Assembly: GCA_028291615.1 (NCBI GenBank)
Contig: JAQGHM010000294.1
Span: forward strand, 1 to 43,826
Direction of reading: 5' to 3'
DNA from: Phycisphaerales bacterium
GTDB taxonomy: Bacteria > Planctomycetota > Phycisphaerae > Tepidisphaerales > Tepidisphaeraceae
Length of the DNA stretch: 43,826 bases
Below the pieces are notes generated by a model. It did no database searches, was not told the origin of the DNA, and saw only the letters and a program-made list of their open reading frames with translations. Each line of letters begins with the position of its first letter. Within the stretch, counting starts at the first letter, position 1. The position numbers were made by a program, and so were the translations under genes. Of this stretch, positions 25,247 through 33,585 are shown in pieces.

Positions 25247-26371
25247 ATGTCCGGCAGAGCGAAATGGGTTACCGGAATGCTGGCGGTGACGGCGATGTTC
25301 TTCGTCGCGCCAGGGGCGCGGGCGTGCACCATCCCCGTCTTCCGCTACGCCCTGGAGCGTTGGGCGGCGTCGCCGTATGAGGTGGTCGTATTTGCCAAAG
25401 GGGAATTGGGAGACGCCGATCGCGCAGTTCTGGAAGAACTGACGAAGAAGCCGGTGAATGTAGCGATCCGCACGGTTGACGTGTCGGGCGACATGAGCCC
25501 CGAGCACGCGGCGATCTGGAAGAACCAACGAAATGCTCAGTTGCCGTGGGTCGTCGTGCGCTTCCCCGAAAGTGGCGAGCAGGCACCGTTGGTCTGGACG
25601 GGCAAGCTCGACAAGACCGCGCTCGCAGAGCAGCTCGATTCGCCAGCACGGCGCGAACTTGCGCGGCGGCTGCTCGCCGGACAATCGTGCGTGTGGGTGC
25701 TGCTGGAGAGTGGCGACAAGGCAAAGGACGATCACCTCGCCGCGAAGCTCGACGAAACGCTGAAGCGCGTGGCCAACACGATCGAACTGCCGGAGATTGC
25801 CGCCGATGGCCCGCAGCTTCACTCGCCGCTGCCGCTGAAGCTTGAGTTTTCAATCCTGCGCCTCGCGCGCACGGACACCCGCGAGGCGGCCCTGGTAAAG
25901 ATGCTGCGCGTCGCCGAGCCGGAACTCGCCGACAGCGACGAGGCGCTGGTGATCCCGGTCGTGGGGCGCGGGCGGGCGATCTCGGCGCTGGCCGCGCCGC
26001 GCGTGAACGATCAGGGCGTCGGTGCGTTCGCGCAGTTCATCTGCGGACAATGCTCGTGTGAGGTCAAGGAGCTGAACCCCGGCATCGACCTGCTGCTGGC
26101 CGCTGATTGGAATGTGATATTCGGTGATCGCCAGGTCGAGCGCGACGAACCGGCGGTTGCAGAGGCGGGCAAGAGCGTGCCGATACCTGTATCGACCATC
26201 GCGATGCCGACAACCGCGCCGGCAGCGATCGATGCAATGGCCGGCACCTACATTTCCTTCGAACACTCCACGTACAACATGGGCCGACAATGGCTGATCG
26301 GCGGAATCGTCCTGGCTGCGGCAGCGGTGCTGGTAAGCGGCGGGATCGCGCTGCGGGCGAGGAGGAAATAG
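25247..26371 (+). CDS. Exported, C-terminally anchored protein with CxC motif
   Basis: A 374-residue protein with signal peptide (MSGRAKWVTGMLAVTAMFFV, cut near GARA-CTIP) and one C-terminal membrane helix (WLIGGIVLAAAAVLVSGGIA) followed by RARRK. The mature protein starts with CTIPVFRYALERW; a cysteine motif FICGQCSCEVKELNPG lies near residue 265. The segment YEVVVFAKGELGDADRAVLE suggests a thioredoxin-like fold, but no CxxC active site is present at the usual place. The family is not one I can name. It stands 3 nt before the binding-protein gene of a molybdate-type ABC transporter and is probably co-transcribed, so it may help with metal oxyanion uptake or envelope redox. Confidence 0.7.
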   Translation: MSGRAKWVTGMLAVTAMFFVAPGARACTIPVFRYALERWAASPYEVVVFAKGELGDADRAVLEELTKKPVNVAIRTVDVSGDMSPEHAAIWKNQRNAQLPWVVVRFPESGEQAPLVWTGKLDKTALAEQLDSPARRELARRLLAGQSCVWVLLESGDKAKDDHLAAKLDETLKRVANTIELPEIAADGPQLHSPLPLKLEFSILRLARTDTREAALVKMLRVAEPELADSDEALVIPVVGRGRAISALAAPRVNDQGVGAFAQFICGQCSCEVKELNPGIDLLLAADWNVIFGDRQVERDEPAVAEAGKSVPIPVSTIAMPTTAPAAIDAMAGTYISFEHSTYNMGRQWLIGGIVLAAAAVLVSGGIALRARRK

Positions 26372-26374
26372 CAG

Positions 26375-27937
26375 ATGGCGTCGCCGGCGGACAGGTTCAG
26401 TAATTTCCGAAGCCGCCGGCCCAGGTGCGGGGCCGCCAACGCCGCGTGGGTGCTCTTCATCGGATCGATCGTCGCGCTGGCGGTCTTGATCGCGCTCCTC
26501 GTGCTGGGCGCGCCCAAGCCTAAAGGCGCCGCCGCAACGAAGAAGCCGCTCATCGTCTATTGCGCCGCCGGCATCAAACCACCGGTCGAGGCCGTCGCGA
26601 AAGAATACGAGCAGCAGTTCGGCGTGCCGATCCAGTTGCAGTACGGGGCATCGCAATCACTCCTGACCAACGCCCAGACGTCAAAGACCGGCGATCTTTA
26701 TCTGCCGGCCGATGAGAGTTACATCGAGCTCGCGAAGCAGAAGGGCCTCACCGCCGAATCCATCCCGCTCGCGAGGATGACGGTCATCCTCGCCGTCGCC
26801 CGGAATAATCCAAAGCGGATCACGTCGATCACAGACCTGCTCAAGCCTGACGTGCGGGTCGCCCAGGCCAATCCGGACGCCGCCGCTGTCGGAAAAGCCA
26901 CGCGCGAGACGCTTGCCAAAACCAATCAGTGGGATGAACTCGCCAAACATACGCTGGTCTTCAAAGGCACGGTGAATGACGTTGCCAACGACATCAAGCT
27001 CGGCGCAGTGGATGCCGGCTTTATTTGGGATGCCATGCTCCACCAATACCCGACACTGGAGCGCGTTGACGTGCCGGAATTGAAGAATGCGACGTCGCAG
27101 ATCACGATCAGCGTGCTCAAGACCAGCGAGCAACCGACCGCCGCCCTGCGATTCGCGCGCTACCTGGGTGCGAAGGACAAGGGCCTCAAGGCGTTTGCGG
27201 CATACGGATACGAGACGGTCGAGGGAGATTTGTGGTCCGCGACGCCAAGCGTCAACCTATTCGCCGGCGCGATGCTTCGCCCCGCGATCGAGGAGACGAT
27301 CCAGCGTTTTGAAATGCGCGAAGGATGCCGCGTCAACCGCGTCTACAACGGCTGCGGCATCCTCGTCGGCGAAATGAAGAAGGGGATCGGCCCGATGCCC
27401 GACGCCTACTTCTCCTGCGATACGTCGTTTATGAAGGAGGTGAGGGATCTCTTTCTCGACCAAGCCGACATCTCCACCAACCAGCTCGTAATCCTTGTGC
27501 CCAAGGGAAATCCGCGCGCGATTCACACGCTCAAGGATCTTGGCAAGCCCGGAATTCGCCTTGGCGTCGGGCACGAAAAACAGTGCGCCTTGGGGGCACT
27601 CACCGCGACGACGCTCGAACAGGCTGGCCTGCGTGATCCAGTCCGCAAGAACGTCGTCGCTGAATCCGCCACTGGGGACATGCTCGTGAACCAACTCTGC
27701 ACCGGCTCGCTCGATGCCGTCATCGCCTACATCTCCAACGCTGCCAATTCCGGCGACAAGCTCGAGGCAATGACGATCGACATCCCTTGCGCGATTGCCA
27801 CGCAACCGATCGCCGTCAGCCGGCAATCACAGAACAAGCATATCGCCGGCCGGCTGATGGCCGCGATTGAGTCGGACGACTCGCGGCAATTGTTCCTTGC
27901 CAACGGGTTCGGGTGGAAGCGCGCGGGGGCCAAGTAG
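26375..27937 (+). CDS. Membrane-anchored molybdate-type binding protein with two tandem domains
   Basis: A 520-residue protein with an uncleaved N-terminal helix (WVLFIGSIVALAVLIALLVL) and two ModA-like periplasmic binding domains in tandem. Domain 1 starts PLIVYCAAGIKPPVEAVAKE near residue 53; domain 2 starts VNLFAGAMLRPAIEETIQRF near residue 291. Both carry the same pattern (a start strand, E-x-x-F/Y helix, then Y-G-A/C-G and a segment about levels of the ligand site). ModA proteins are normally about 250 residues with one domain. The likely ligand is molybdate, tungstate or a similar oxyanion. AGGAGG lies about 9 nt before the ATG. The permease gene starts right after the stop codon. Confidence 0.8.
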   Translation: MASPADRFSNFRSRRPRCGAANAAWVLFIGSIVALAVLIALLVLGAPKPKGAAATKKPLIVYCAAGIKPPVEAVAKEYEQQFGVPIQLQYGASQSLLTNAQTSKTGDLYLPADESYIELAKQKGLTAESIPLARMTVILAVARNNPKRITSITDLLKPDVRVAQANPDAAAVGKATRETLAKTNQWDELAKHTLVFKGTVNDVANDIKLGAVDAGFIWDAMLHQYPTLERVDVPELKNATSQITISVLKTSEQPTAALRFARYLGAKDKGLKAFAAYGYETVEGDLWSATPSVNLFAGAMLRPAIEETIQRFEMREGCRVNRVYNGCGILVGEMKKGIGPMPDAYFSCDTSFMKEVRDLFLDQADISTNQLVILVPKGNPRAIHTLKDLGKPGIRLGVGHEKQCALGALTATTLEQAGLRDPVRKNVVAESATGDMLVNQLCTGSLDAVIAYISNAANSGDKLEAMTIDIPCAIATQPIAVSRQSQNKHIAGRLMAAIESDDSRQLFLANGFGWKRAGAK

Positions 27938-28819
27938 ATGAGCGAGGCAGCGGTTGATTCCACCTCCGGGCAATCTCCAGCTAACCTACGCGCCCGCTCC
28001 GATGCGCCCTTCCTCATCTCGCTCGGCGTCATCGGCGGCCTTTATCTCCTGCTCATCGTGGCCATGCTGGTCGCCGATGCATCGTTCACCTCGCCCGGCC
28101 ACCTGCTCGAAGCATTGCAGAGCGAACCAATCCAGTACGCCATCTGGTTAAGCCTCATTTCCTGCAGCATCACGACGATCCTCTCCGTCTGGGTCGCCGT
28201 CCCCACCGGCTACCTTCTCTCGCGCTGGCAGCGCGACGGCCGCTGGTCGGGCGTGCGGCACGTCATCGATGCGACGCTCGATATACCGATCGTCCTCCCG
28301 CCACTGGTGATCGGCTTGAGCCTGCTGATCCTCTTCCAAACCTTCCCCGGCCGCTGGATCGAGCGGCAGACGCAGCATTGGCTCGGCACGCCGATCACCT
28401 ACGCAATCCCCAGCGTGATCCTCGCGCAGTTTGCGGTGGCCGCCGCCTTCGCGGTGCGCACGATGCGCGTCACGTTCGACCAACTCAACCCGCGCTCCGA
28501 GCAGGTCGCGCTGACGCTCGGCTGCTCGCGCTCGCAGGCGTTTTTCATGGTCGTCCTCCCCGAGGCCCGCCGCGGCATGCTCACCGCCGGCACGCTCGCC
28601 TGGGCGCGCTCGTTGGGCGAGTTCGGCCCGATCCTGGTCTTCTCAGGCGCGACGCGGATGCGCACCGAAGTCCTGCCGACCACCGTCTTCCTCGAGCTTT
28701 CCGTCGGCCGGATCGAAGCCGCTGTCGCGGTCAGCCTGCTCATGGTCGCCTGCGCGCTGATCGTGCTGGTGATCGTTCGCGTCTTCGGATCCGCCGACGC
28801 ATTTGGAAAGGGGGTTTGA
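27938..28819 (+). CDS. ABC transporter permease, molybdate/tungstate type
   Basis: A 293-residue inner-membrane permease with about six hydrophobic helices, of the ModB/TupB/CysW type. The EAA loop that docks onto the ATPase is EQVALTLGCSRSQAFFMVVL continuing with PEARRG, followed by WARSLGEFGPILVFSGATRM, which is typical of the molybdate/sulfate group. The ATG directly follows the stop of the binding-protein gene, and the ATPase gene starts 4 nt after its own stop, so the genes are translated as one operon. The substrate is inferred from the neighbours. Confidence 0.88.
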   Translation: MSEAAVDSTSGQSPANLRARSDAPFLISLGVIGGLYLLLIVAMLVADASFTSPGHLLEALQSEPIQYAIWLSLISCSITTILSVWVAVPTGYLLSRWQRDGRWSGVRHVIDATLDIPIVLPPLVIGLSLLILFQTFPGRWIERQTQHWLGTPITYAIPSVILAQFAVAAAFAVRTMRVTFDQLNPRSEQVALTLGCSRSQAFFMVVLPEARRGMLTAGTLAWARSLGEFGPILVFSGATRMRTEVLPTTVFLELSVGRIEAAVAVSLLMVACALIVLVIVRVFGSADAFGKGV

Positions 28820-28823
28820 CGTC

Positions 28824-29486
28824 GTGATCCGCCTGGAAAATGTCTCGATTCGCGCCGGCGCGTTCGCCGTCGCCGGCCTCTCCCTCGAAGTCCCCGCCGG
28901 ACGCTACGGCGTACTCATGGGCCAGACCGGCAGCGGGAAAACCACCCTGCTCGAGGCGATCTGCGGACTCCGCCGCCTCCAGTCCGGCCGCATCACGCTG
29001 GGCGGACGGGACGTAACCACGCTCAAGGTCGCCCAGCGCGGCATTGGCTACGTCCCGCAGGATCGAGCCCTCTTCCCGACGATGACCGTCCGCGAGCACC
29101 TCGCGTTTGCCCTTACCATCCGCATGTGGAATCGCTCCGCGATCCATAGCCGCGTGACGGAACTCGCGCAGATGTTGGCAATCACCCCGCTCCTCGATCG
29201 TGGCGTCGTCAACCTCAGCGGCGGCGAGGCCCAGCGCGTCGCGCTCGGTCGCGCTCTGGCACATCGCCCCGAAGTCCTCCTGCTCGACGAACCCCTCAGC
29301 GCCCTCGACGAGGAGACCCGCAGCCAAATGACCGACCTGCTCCGATCCATACAACAGGAGACCGGCGTCACCATGCTCCACGTCACCCACAGCGCCCGCG
29401 AGGCCGAGCGATTGGCACAAAATCTTTTCACCCTGGAAGCAGGACACCTGCGTGAAAGATCCCTGACCGGCGAGGTGGCAGGATGA
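28824..29486 (+). CDS. ABC transporter ATP-binding protein, molybdate/tungstate type
   Basis: A 220-residue ATPase with Walker A GQTGSGKTT (33-41), Q-loop VPQDRALFP, signature LSGGEAQRVALGRAL, Walker B VLLLDEPLSALDE and the switch histidine in VTHSAREAE. It lacks the C-terminal TOBE/MOP regulatory domain often found in ModC (usually about 350 residues), so transport is probably not regulated by ligand binding on this subunit. I chose the GTG at 28824; the frame opens at a TTG at 28803, inside the permease gene. Its stop overlaps the MoaD-like ATG (ATGA), so translation is coupled. Confidence 0.9.
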   Translation: MIRLENVSIRAGAFAVAGLSLEVPAGRYGVLMGQTGSGKTTLLEAICGLRRLQSGRITLGGRDVTTLKVAQRGIGYVPQDRALFPTMTVREHLAFALTIRMWNRSAIHSRVTELAQMLAITPLLDRGVVNLSGGEAQRVALGRALAHRPEVLLLDEPLSALDEETRSQMTDLLRSIQQETGVTMLHVTHSAREAERLAQNLFTLEAGHLRERSLTGEVAG

Positions 29487-29758
29487 AATTCAAGGTCACC
29501 TATTCCGGCCAGGCCCGCTCAACCGCCGGTTGCGCGAATGAAGTGGTGGAACTTCCTGCGGCGGCGACTCTCCGCGAACTTCTGGCCGCGATCGCCGCGC
29601 GTCATGGCGAGCGAATGGCCGCGCTGCTCAATTTCAAGGAGCGCAACACCCCCGCCGTCCTGGTCTTTGTCAGCGATGAGCAAGTTACATGGGAAGCTCC
29701 GCCACCGCTCAACGACGGCGCCGAGATCATGCTAGTCTCGCCGATTTCCGGAGGATGA
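29483..29758 (+). CDS. MoaD/ThiS-family sulfur carrier protein
   Basis: A 91-residue ubiquitin-like protein ending in the Gly-Gly tail (VSPISGG) that is adenylated and thiocarboxylated by an E1-like partner. Internal landmarks are ELPAAATLRELLAAIAARHG and VFVSDEQVTWEAPPPLNDGA, then EIMLV. The likely role is sulfur delivery in molybdopterin synthesis, or a related thiocarboxylate pathway. It overlaps the ATPase gene at its start and the MoeB/ThiF gene at its stop, both by ATGA junctions, so carrier and activating enzyme are made together. The molybdate-type transporter upstream favours the molybdopterin role. Confidence 0.88.
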   Translation: MKFKVTYSGQARSTAGCANEVVELPAAATLRELLAAIAARHGERMAALLNFKERNTPAVLVFVSDEQVTWEAPPPLNDGAEIMLVSPISGG

Positions 29759-30507
29759 TTCGCGTGAATGACTTGACCGACGAGGAACGCGCCCGCTATG
29801 CGTGGCAAATCTCCACGCCCGATATCGGCGAGACCGGCCAGCGAAAGCTCAAATCCGCCCGCGTGCTGATTACCCGCGTCGGCGGGGTCGGTGGCGCGGC
29901 GGCCTACTACCTTGCCGCCGCGGGCGTCGGCAAACTCGTCCTCGCCCACGCCGGCGAAATTCGTCCCGCCGATCTCAACCGCCAGATCCTGATGACGACC
30001 GACGGCATCGACCAGCTGCGCGTCGATTCCGCCGCCCGCCGCTTGCGCGAGCTCAATCCGAACGTCGAGGTCCAAACCGTCAATAATAACGTGACTGCCG
30101 ACAACGTCGCGGGCTTGGTAAAGGAGGTTGATCTCGTCATCGACGCCGCTCCAGTCTTCGAAGAACGCCTCGCCCTCAACACCCAGATCGTCCGCCAGCG
30201 CAAGCCCATGGTCGACTGCGCGATGTACGATTTCGACGCCCAACTCACCACGATCCTCCCAGGGAAAACCCCGTGCCTGGCTTGCCTCTTCGCGAATTTC
30301 CCCACTCATTGGAAGCGCGAATTCCCCGTCTTCGGCGCCGTCGCCGGGGTAGTCGGTACGATGGGCGCAGTGGAAGCAATCAAAGTCATCACCGGCATCG
30401 GCCAGCCACTCGCCGGCCGAATGCTCATCGCCAACCTGCGCGAGATGACCTTCAGAACCATGAACCTGCAACGAAATCCGCAATGTTCCGTCTGCCGCGG
30501 TGTATAA
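29755..30507 (+). CDS. MoeB/ThiF-family adenylyltransferase
   Basis: A 250-residue E1-like enzyme that adenylates the C-terminal glycine of a MoaD/ThiS partner. It shows the start motif YAWQISTPDIGETGQRKL, the nucleotide loop RVGGVGGAAAYYLA, the DLNRQILM segment with its arginine, and two zinc-binding pairs CLAC and CSVC near the C-terminus. It ends without a rhodanese domain, as in short MoeB. The ATG at 29755 overlaps the MoaD-like stop; GGAGG is too close to it, but is 9 nt before a GTG at 29764, so that may be the true start. It is the last gene of the transport and cofactor group. Confidence 0.88.
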   Translation: MIRVNDLTDEERARYAWQISTPDIGETGQRKLKSARVLITRVGGVGGAAAYYLAAAGVGKLVLAHAGEIRPADLNRQILMTTDGIDQLRVDSAARRLRELNPNVEVQTVNNNVTADNVAGLVKEVDLVIDAAPVFEERLALNTQIVRQRKPMVDCAMYDFDAQLTTILPGKTPCLACLFANFPTHWKREFPVFGAVAGVVGTMGAVEAIKVITGIGQPLAGRMLIANLREMTFRTMNLQRNPQCSVCRGV

Positions 30508-30525
30508 CGTTCACGCGAAGGACCC

Positions 30526-32343
30526 ATGCTGCGATTTGTCATCTCCATCAGCCTCCTCACCGCGGCCTTCTGCGCCATCGCCCAGGAACCCCCGCGCTCC
30601 CCCGCCGACACCGTCAAATCCCTCAAGGTCCCGCCCGGCTTTTCCGTCACACTCTTTGCCGGCGAACCCGACCTTGTCCAGCCGATCGGTTTCTGCTTCG
30701 ACGACCGCGGCCGCCTCTGGGTCGCCGAGAATGAATCGTACCCCAACTGGAAACCCGACGGCCACGACCGCATCGTGATCTACGAAGACACCGACGGCGA
30801 CGCCCATTTCGACAAGCGCACGCTCTTTTACGACAAGCTCAATTACCTTACCGGCCTCGAAGTCGGCTTCGGCGGCGTCTGGGTCGTCTCCGCCCCCAAT
30901 CTCCTCTTCATCCCCGACAAGGACGGCGACGATAAACCCGATGGCCCGCCGCAAATCCTCCTCGAAGGCTTCGGCCACCAGGGCGTCCACAATCTCGTCA
31001 ATGGATGCACATGGGGCCCCGACGGCTGGCTCTACGGCGGGCACGGTGGCTCAAGCTCCGGCATGATCGGCGCGCCCGGCGGCGACAAAGTCTTCTTCGA
31101 CGGCGGCGTCTGGCGCTACCACCCGACCAAGCGAATCTTCGAGCCGATCATGGAAGGCACCACCAACCCCTGGGGCCTCGACTTTGACGATTACGGCCAG
31201 GGCTTCATCCCCAATTCCGTCACGCCGCATTTGTACCAGGTCATCCAGGGCTCGCACGTCGAACGCCGCCGCGAAAGCCCAAGCAACCGCTATGCCTATG
31301 GCGTCATCGACACCATCGCCGATCACAAGCACTACGCCGGCGGTGACTGGACCAAATCGCGAACCGGCGCGGCAGAACTCGGCGGTGGTCACGCCCACTC
31401 CGGCCTCATGGTCTACCTCGGCGACTCCTGGCCCGACAAATACCGCAACACGATCTTCATGAACAACATCCATGGCGATCGTATCAATAACGACCTTCCG
31501 GAGCGCAAAGGCTCCGGTTACGTCGCCCACCACGGCGCCGACGTCCTCACCTCCGCCGATCCCTGGTACATGGGCCTGCACATCAAGTCTGGGCCCGACG
31601 GCGCAGTCTACGTCAGCGACTGGTACGACACCGGCGAGTGCCACACAAAGAAGCCGCATACGGAAAACGGCCGCATCTACAAGATCACCTATGACGGCAC
31701 GTCGAAGACCCCACCGTTCGATGTCGCCAAGATGACTTCCGCGCAGTTAGTAAACCTCCAATTGCACAAGAACGACTGGTGGGTCCGCCACGCCAGGCGC
31801 ACATTGCAGGAGCGCGGCCCCGACGCCGCCGTCCACGCCGCACTGCTCGCGATGCTAAGCGACCATCCCGACATCACCCGCCGCCTCCGCGCCCTCTGGG
31901 CGCTGCATGTCACCGACGGCGCGACAACCGACCTGTTATTCAGCTTACTAAAAGACCCCAATGAATACGTCCGCGCCTGGGTCATCCAATTGCTCACCGA
32001 AGATCGTCAGCCGCCTGCGAACGTGCTCACCGAGTTCGATCGCCTCGCAGCGTCCGATCCGTCCCCCATGGTCCGCCTCTACCTGGCCTCCGCGATGACG
32101 CGCCTTCCGCCGGCGCAGCGCTGGAACGTCATAGAGAAACTGGTCGCCCACGCCGAAGACGTCACCGACCAAAACCTGCCGCTGATGGACTGGTACGCCC
32201 TCGAGCCGCTCGTGGTCGCCGACGGCAAGCGTGCGCTCGCCCTTGCCATGGCCGGAAAGATTCCCAAATTGAGAGAGTTCACAAGCCGCCGACTCCTCGA
32301 GATCGGCCGCACGACCAAGGAATCGACGGTCCAGAAAAACTGA
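30526..32343 (+). CDS. PVC-type dehydrogenase-like propeller with HEAT-like C-terminus
   Basis: A 605-residue exported protein (signal peptide MLRFVISISLLTAAFCAIA). The first about 380 residues match the PVC putative membrane-bound dehydrogenase domain (TIGR02604-like): GFSVTLFAGEPDLVQPIGFC, DDRGRLWVAENESYP, GPDGWLYGGHGG, GLMVYLGDSWPDKYRN and VYVSDWYDTGECH. The rest is HEAT-like helical repeats. Usually a C-terminal haem domain follows on the same chain; here it is encoded by the next gene, 9 nt away. The family is thought to oxidise sugars or sugar derivatives in the periplasm, though this is not well proven. GAAGGA lies close (3 nt) before the ATG. Confidence 0.85.
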   Translation: MLRFVISISLLTAAFCAIAQEPPRSPADTVKSLKVPPGFSVTLFAGEPDLVQPIGFCFDDRGRLWVAENESYPNWKPDGHDRIVIYEDTDGDAHFDKRTLFYDKLNYLTGLEVGFGGVWVVSAPNLLFIPDKDGDDKPDGPPQILLEGFGHQGVHNLVNGCTWGPDGWLYGGHGGSSSGMIGAPGGDKVFFDGGVWRYHPTKRIFEPIMEGTTNPWGLDFDDYGQGFIPNSVTPHLYQVIQGSHVERRRESPSNRYAYGVIDTIADHKHYAGGDWTKSRTGAAELGGGHAHSGLMVYLGDSWPDKYRNTIFMNNIHGDRINNDLPERKGSGYVAHHGADVLTSADPWYMGLHIKSGPDGAVYVSDWYDTGECHTKKPHTENGRIYKITYDGTSKTPPFDVAKMTSAQLVNLQLHKNDWWVRHARRTLQERGPDAAVHAALLAMLSDHPDITRRLRALWALHVTDGATTDLLFSLLKDPNEYVRAWVIQLLTEDRQPPANVLTEFDRLAASDPSPMVRLYLASAMTRLPPAQRWNVIEKLVAHAEDVTDQNLPLMDWYALEPLVVADGKRALALAMAGKIPKLREFTSRRLLEIGRTTKESTVQKN

Positions 32344-32352
32344 GGAACGTGA

Positions 32353-33543
32353 ATGAAATATGCGTTGTTGCTGCTTTTGGCCTTGTTCATGGCGCCCTGC
32401 GCCTTCGCCGACGACGCCGACGATACCATCGGCCTCCTGATCGGCGTCCTCAAAGATACCGCCGACCCCGCCGCCCAAGCCGACCTCCTCAAGGGGATGA
32501 ACGCCGCCATGGAAGGCAAGCGCAATGTGAAAATGCCCGCCGGCTGGCAGGAGGTCTACGCCAAGTTAAGCCAAAGCCCGAGCGATGAAGTGCGCAAGCA
32601 GGGGGCCAAGCTCGCCGCCGTCTTCGGCGACGCCGGCACGCTCGAAGCGATGAAGAAGCTCGTGCTCGACCCCACCAAACCCGCCGAAGAGCGCAACAAA
32701 GCGCTCGAATCCCTGATCGGCAAAAACGACGCGACGCTTGCCGCCCTCCTGCAACAACTCTTGAAAGACCCCGCCGTCGCCGAAGCCGCGCTCAAAGGCC
32801 TTGCCGGCACGGACGACCCCAAGACCCCTGCCGTCATCCTCGCCGCCTACCCAACGCTCGACCAGCCCGCCAGGCGCGCCGCTATTAATACCCTCTCCTT
32901 CCGTCCCGCCTTCGCCAAAGCGCTGATGAAATCCGTGAAGGAAGGCAAGATCCCCACTAAGGATCTGACCGCCTACACCGTCCGCCAACTTCGCAGCTTC
33001 AACGACAAGGAGCTCGACGCCTGGACCAATGAGATCTGGGGCGTCGCCAAAACCTCCAACCAGCAGAAGATCGCCGAGATCGCCAAATACAAAGCGATGC
33101 TCACGCCCGAAGCGCTCAAAGCCGGCGACCCCTCCGCGGGCCGCGCCCTCTTCGCCAAAACCTGCATGCAGTGCCACACCCTCTATGGCGAAGGGGGCAA
33201 AGTCGGCCCCGACCTTACCGGCTCCAACCGCCAGGACATTGACTACCTCATGGTCAACATCGTTGATCCCAGCGCCGTGATCGCCAAGGACTACATGGTC
33301 TCGATCATCTACATGAAGGACGACGACGTCTATTCCGGCATCGTCACCAAAGAAGACGACACGTCGGTAAGCGTCACCGTCGAATCAGGCGTACAGGTGC
33401 TGCAGAAATCGGAGATAAAGGAGATCAAACACAGCGAGCTTTCAATGATGCCAGAAGGCCTGCTTACGCCCCTCTCGAAAACCGAACTGATCAACCTCGT
33501 CACCTACCTCCGCACCCCCGCGCAGGTCCCACTGCCGAAGTAA
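32353..33543 (+). CDS. Exported c-type cytochrome with HEAT-like N-terminus
   Basis: A 396-residue exported protein with signal peptide MKYALLLLLALFMAPCAFA, a helical HEAT-like region to about residue 250, then a PVC-type haem domain (TIGR02603-like). The haem site is CMQCH (residues 271-275), with the axial-ligand region GPDLTGSNRQDIDYLMVNIV and conserved YMVSIIYMKDDDVYSGIVTK. It likely takes electrons from the dehydrogenase-like protein encoded just upstream. GAGG lies 7 nt before the ATG. In many planctomycetes the two parts are one polypeptide; here each has its own signal peptide, so the split is genuine and not a frameshift. Confidence 0.88.
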   Translation: MKYALLLLLALFMAPCAFADDADDTIGLLIGVLKDTADPAAQADLLKGMNAAMEGKRNVKMPAGWQEVYAKLSQSPSDEVRKQGAKLAAVFGDAGTLEAMKKLVLDPTKPAEERNKALESLIGKNDATLAALLQQLLKDPAVAEAALKGLAGTDDPKTPAVILAAYPTLDQPARRAAINTLSFRPAFAKALMKSVKEGKIPTKDLTAYTVRQLRSFNDKELDAWTNEIWGVAKTSNQQKIAEIAKYKAMLTPEALKAGDPSAGRALFAKTCMQCHTLYGEGGKVGPDLTGSNRQDIDYLMVNIVDPSAVIAKDYMVSIIYMKDDDVYSGIVTKEDDTSVSVTVESGVQVLQKSEIKEIKHSELSMMPEGLLTPLSKTELINLVTYLRTPAQVPLPK

Positions 33544-33557
33544 GTCGAGATGAAGCG

Positions 33558-33585
33558 AAGATGGAAGATGGAGGATGGAAGATGG
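33558..33585 (+). repeat. Array of four 7-mers (AAGATGG type)
   Basis: Three AAGATGG and one AGGATGG units, head to tail, 28 nt. Together with the array at 33615-33642 it forms a perfect 19-nt inverted repeat (33567-33585 with 33622-33640, loop 36 nt). It contains GGAGG (33570-33574) and an ATG at 33582 in frame with the DUF2961 gene. Confidence 0.9.

Noticed and set aside
32340..32360. Frameshift splitting one dehydrogenase-cytochrome gene
   Set aside because: The second gene has its own ribosome-binding site and signal peptide, so two real genes are present.
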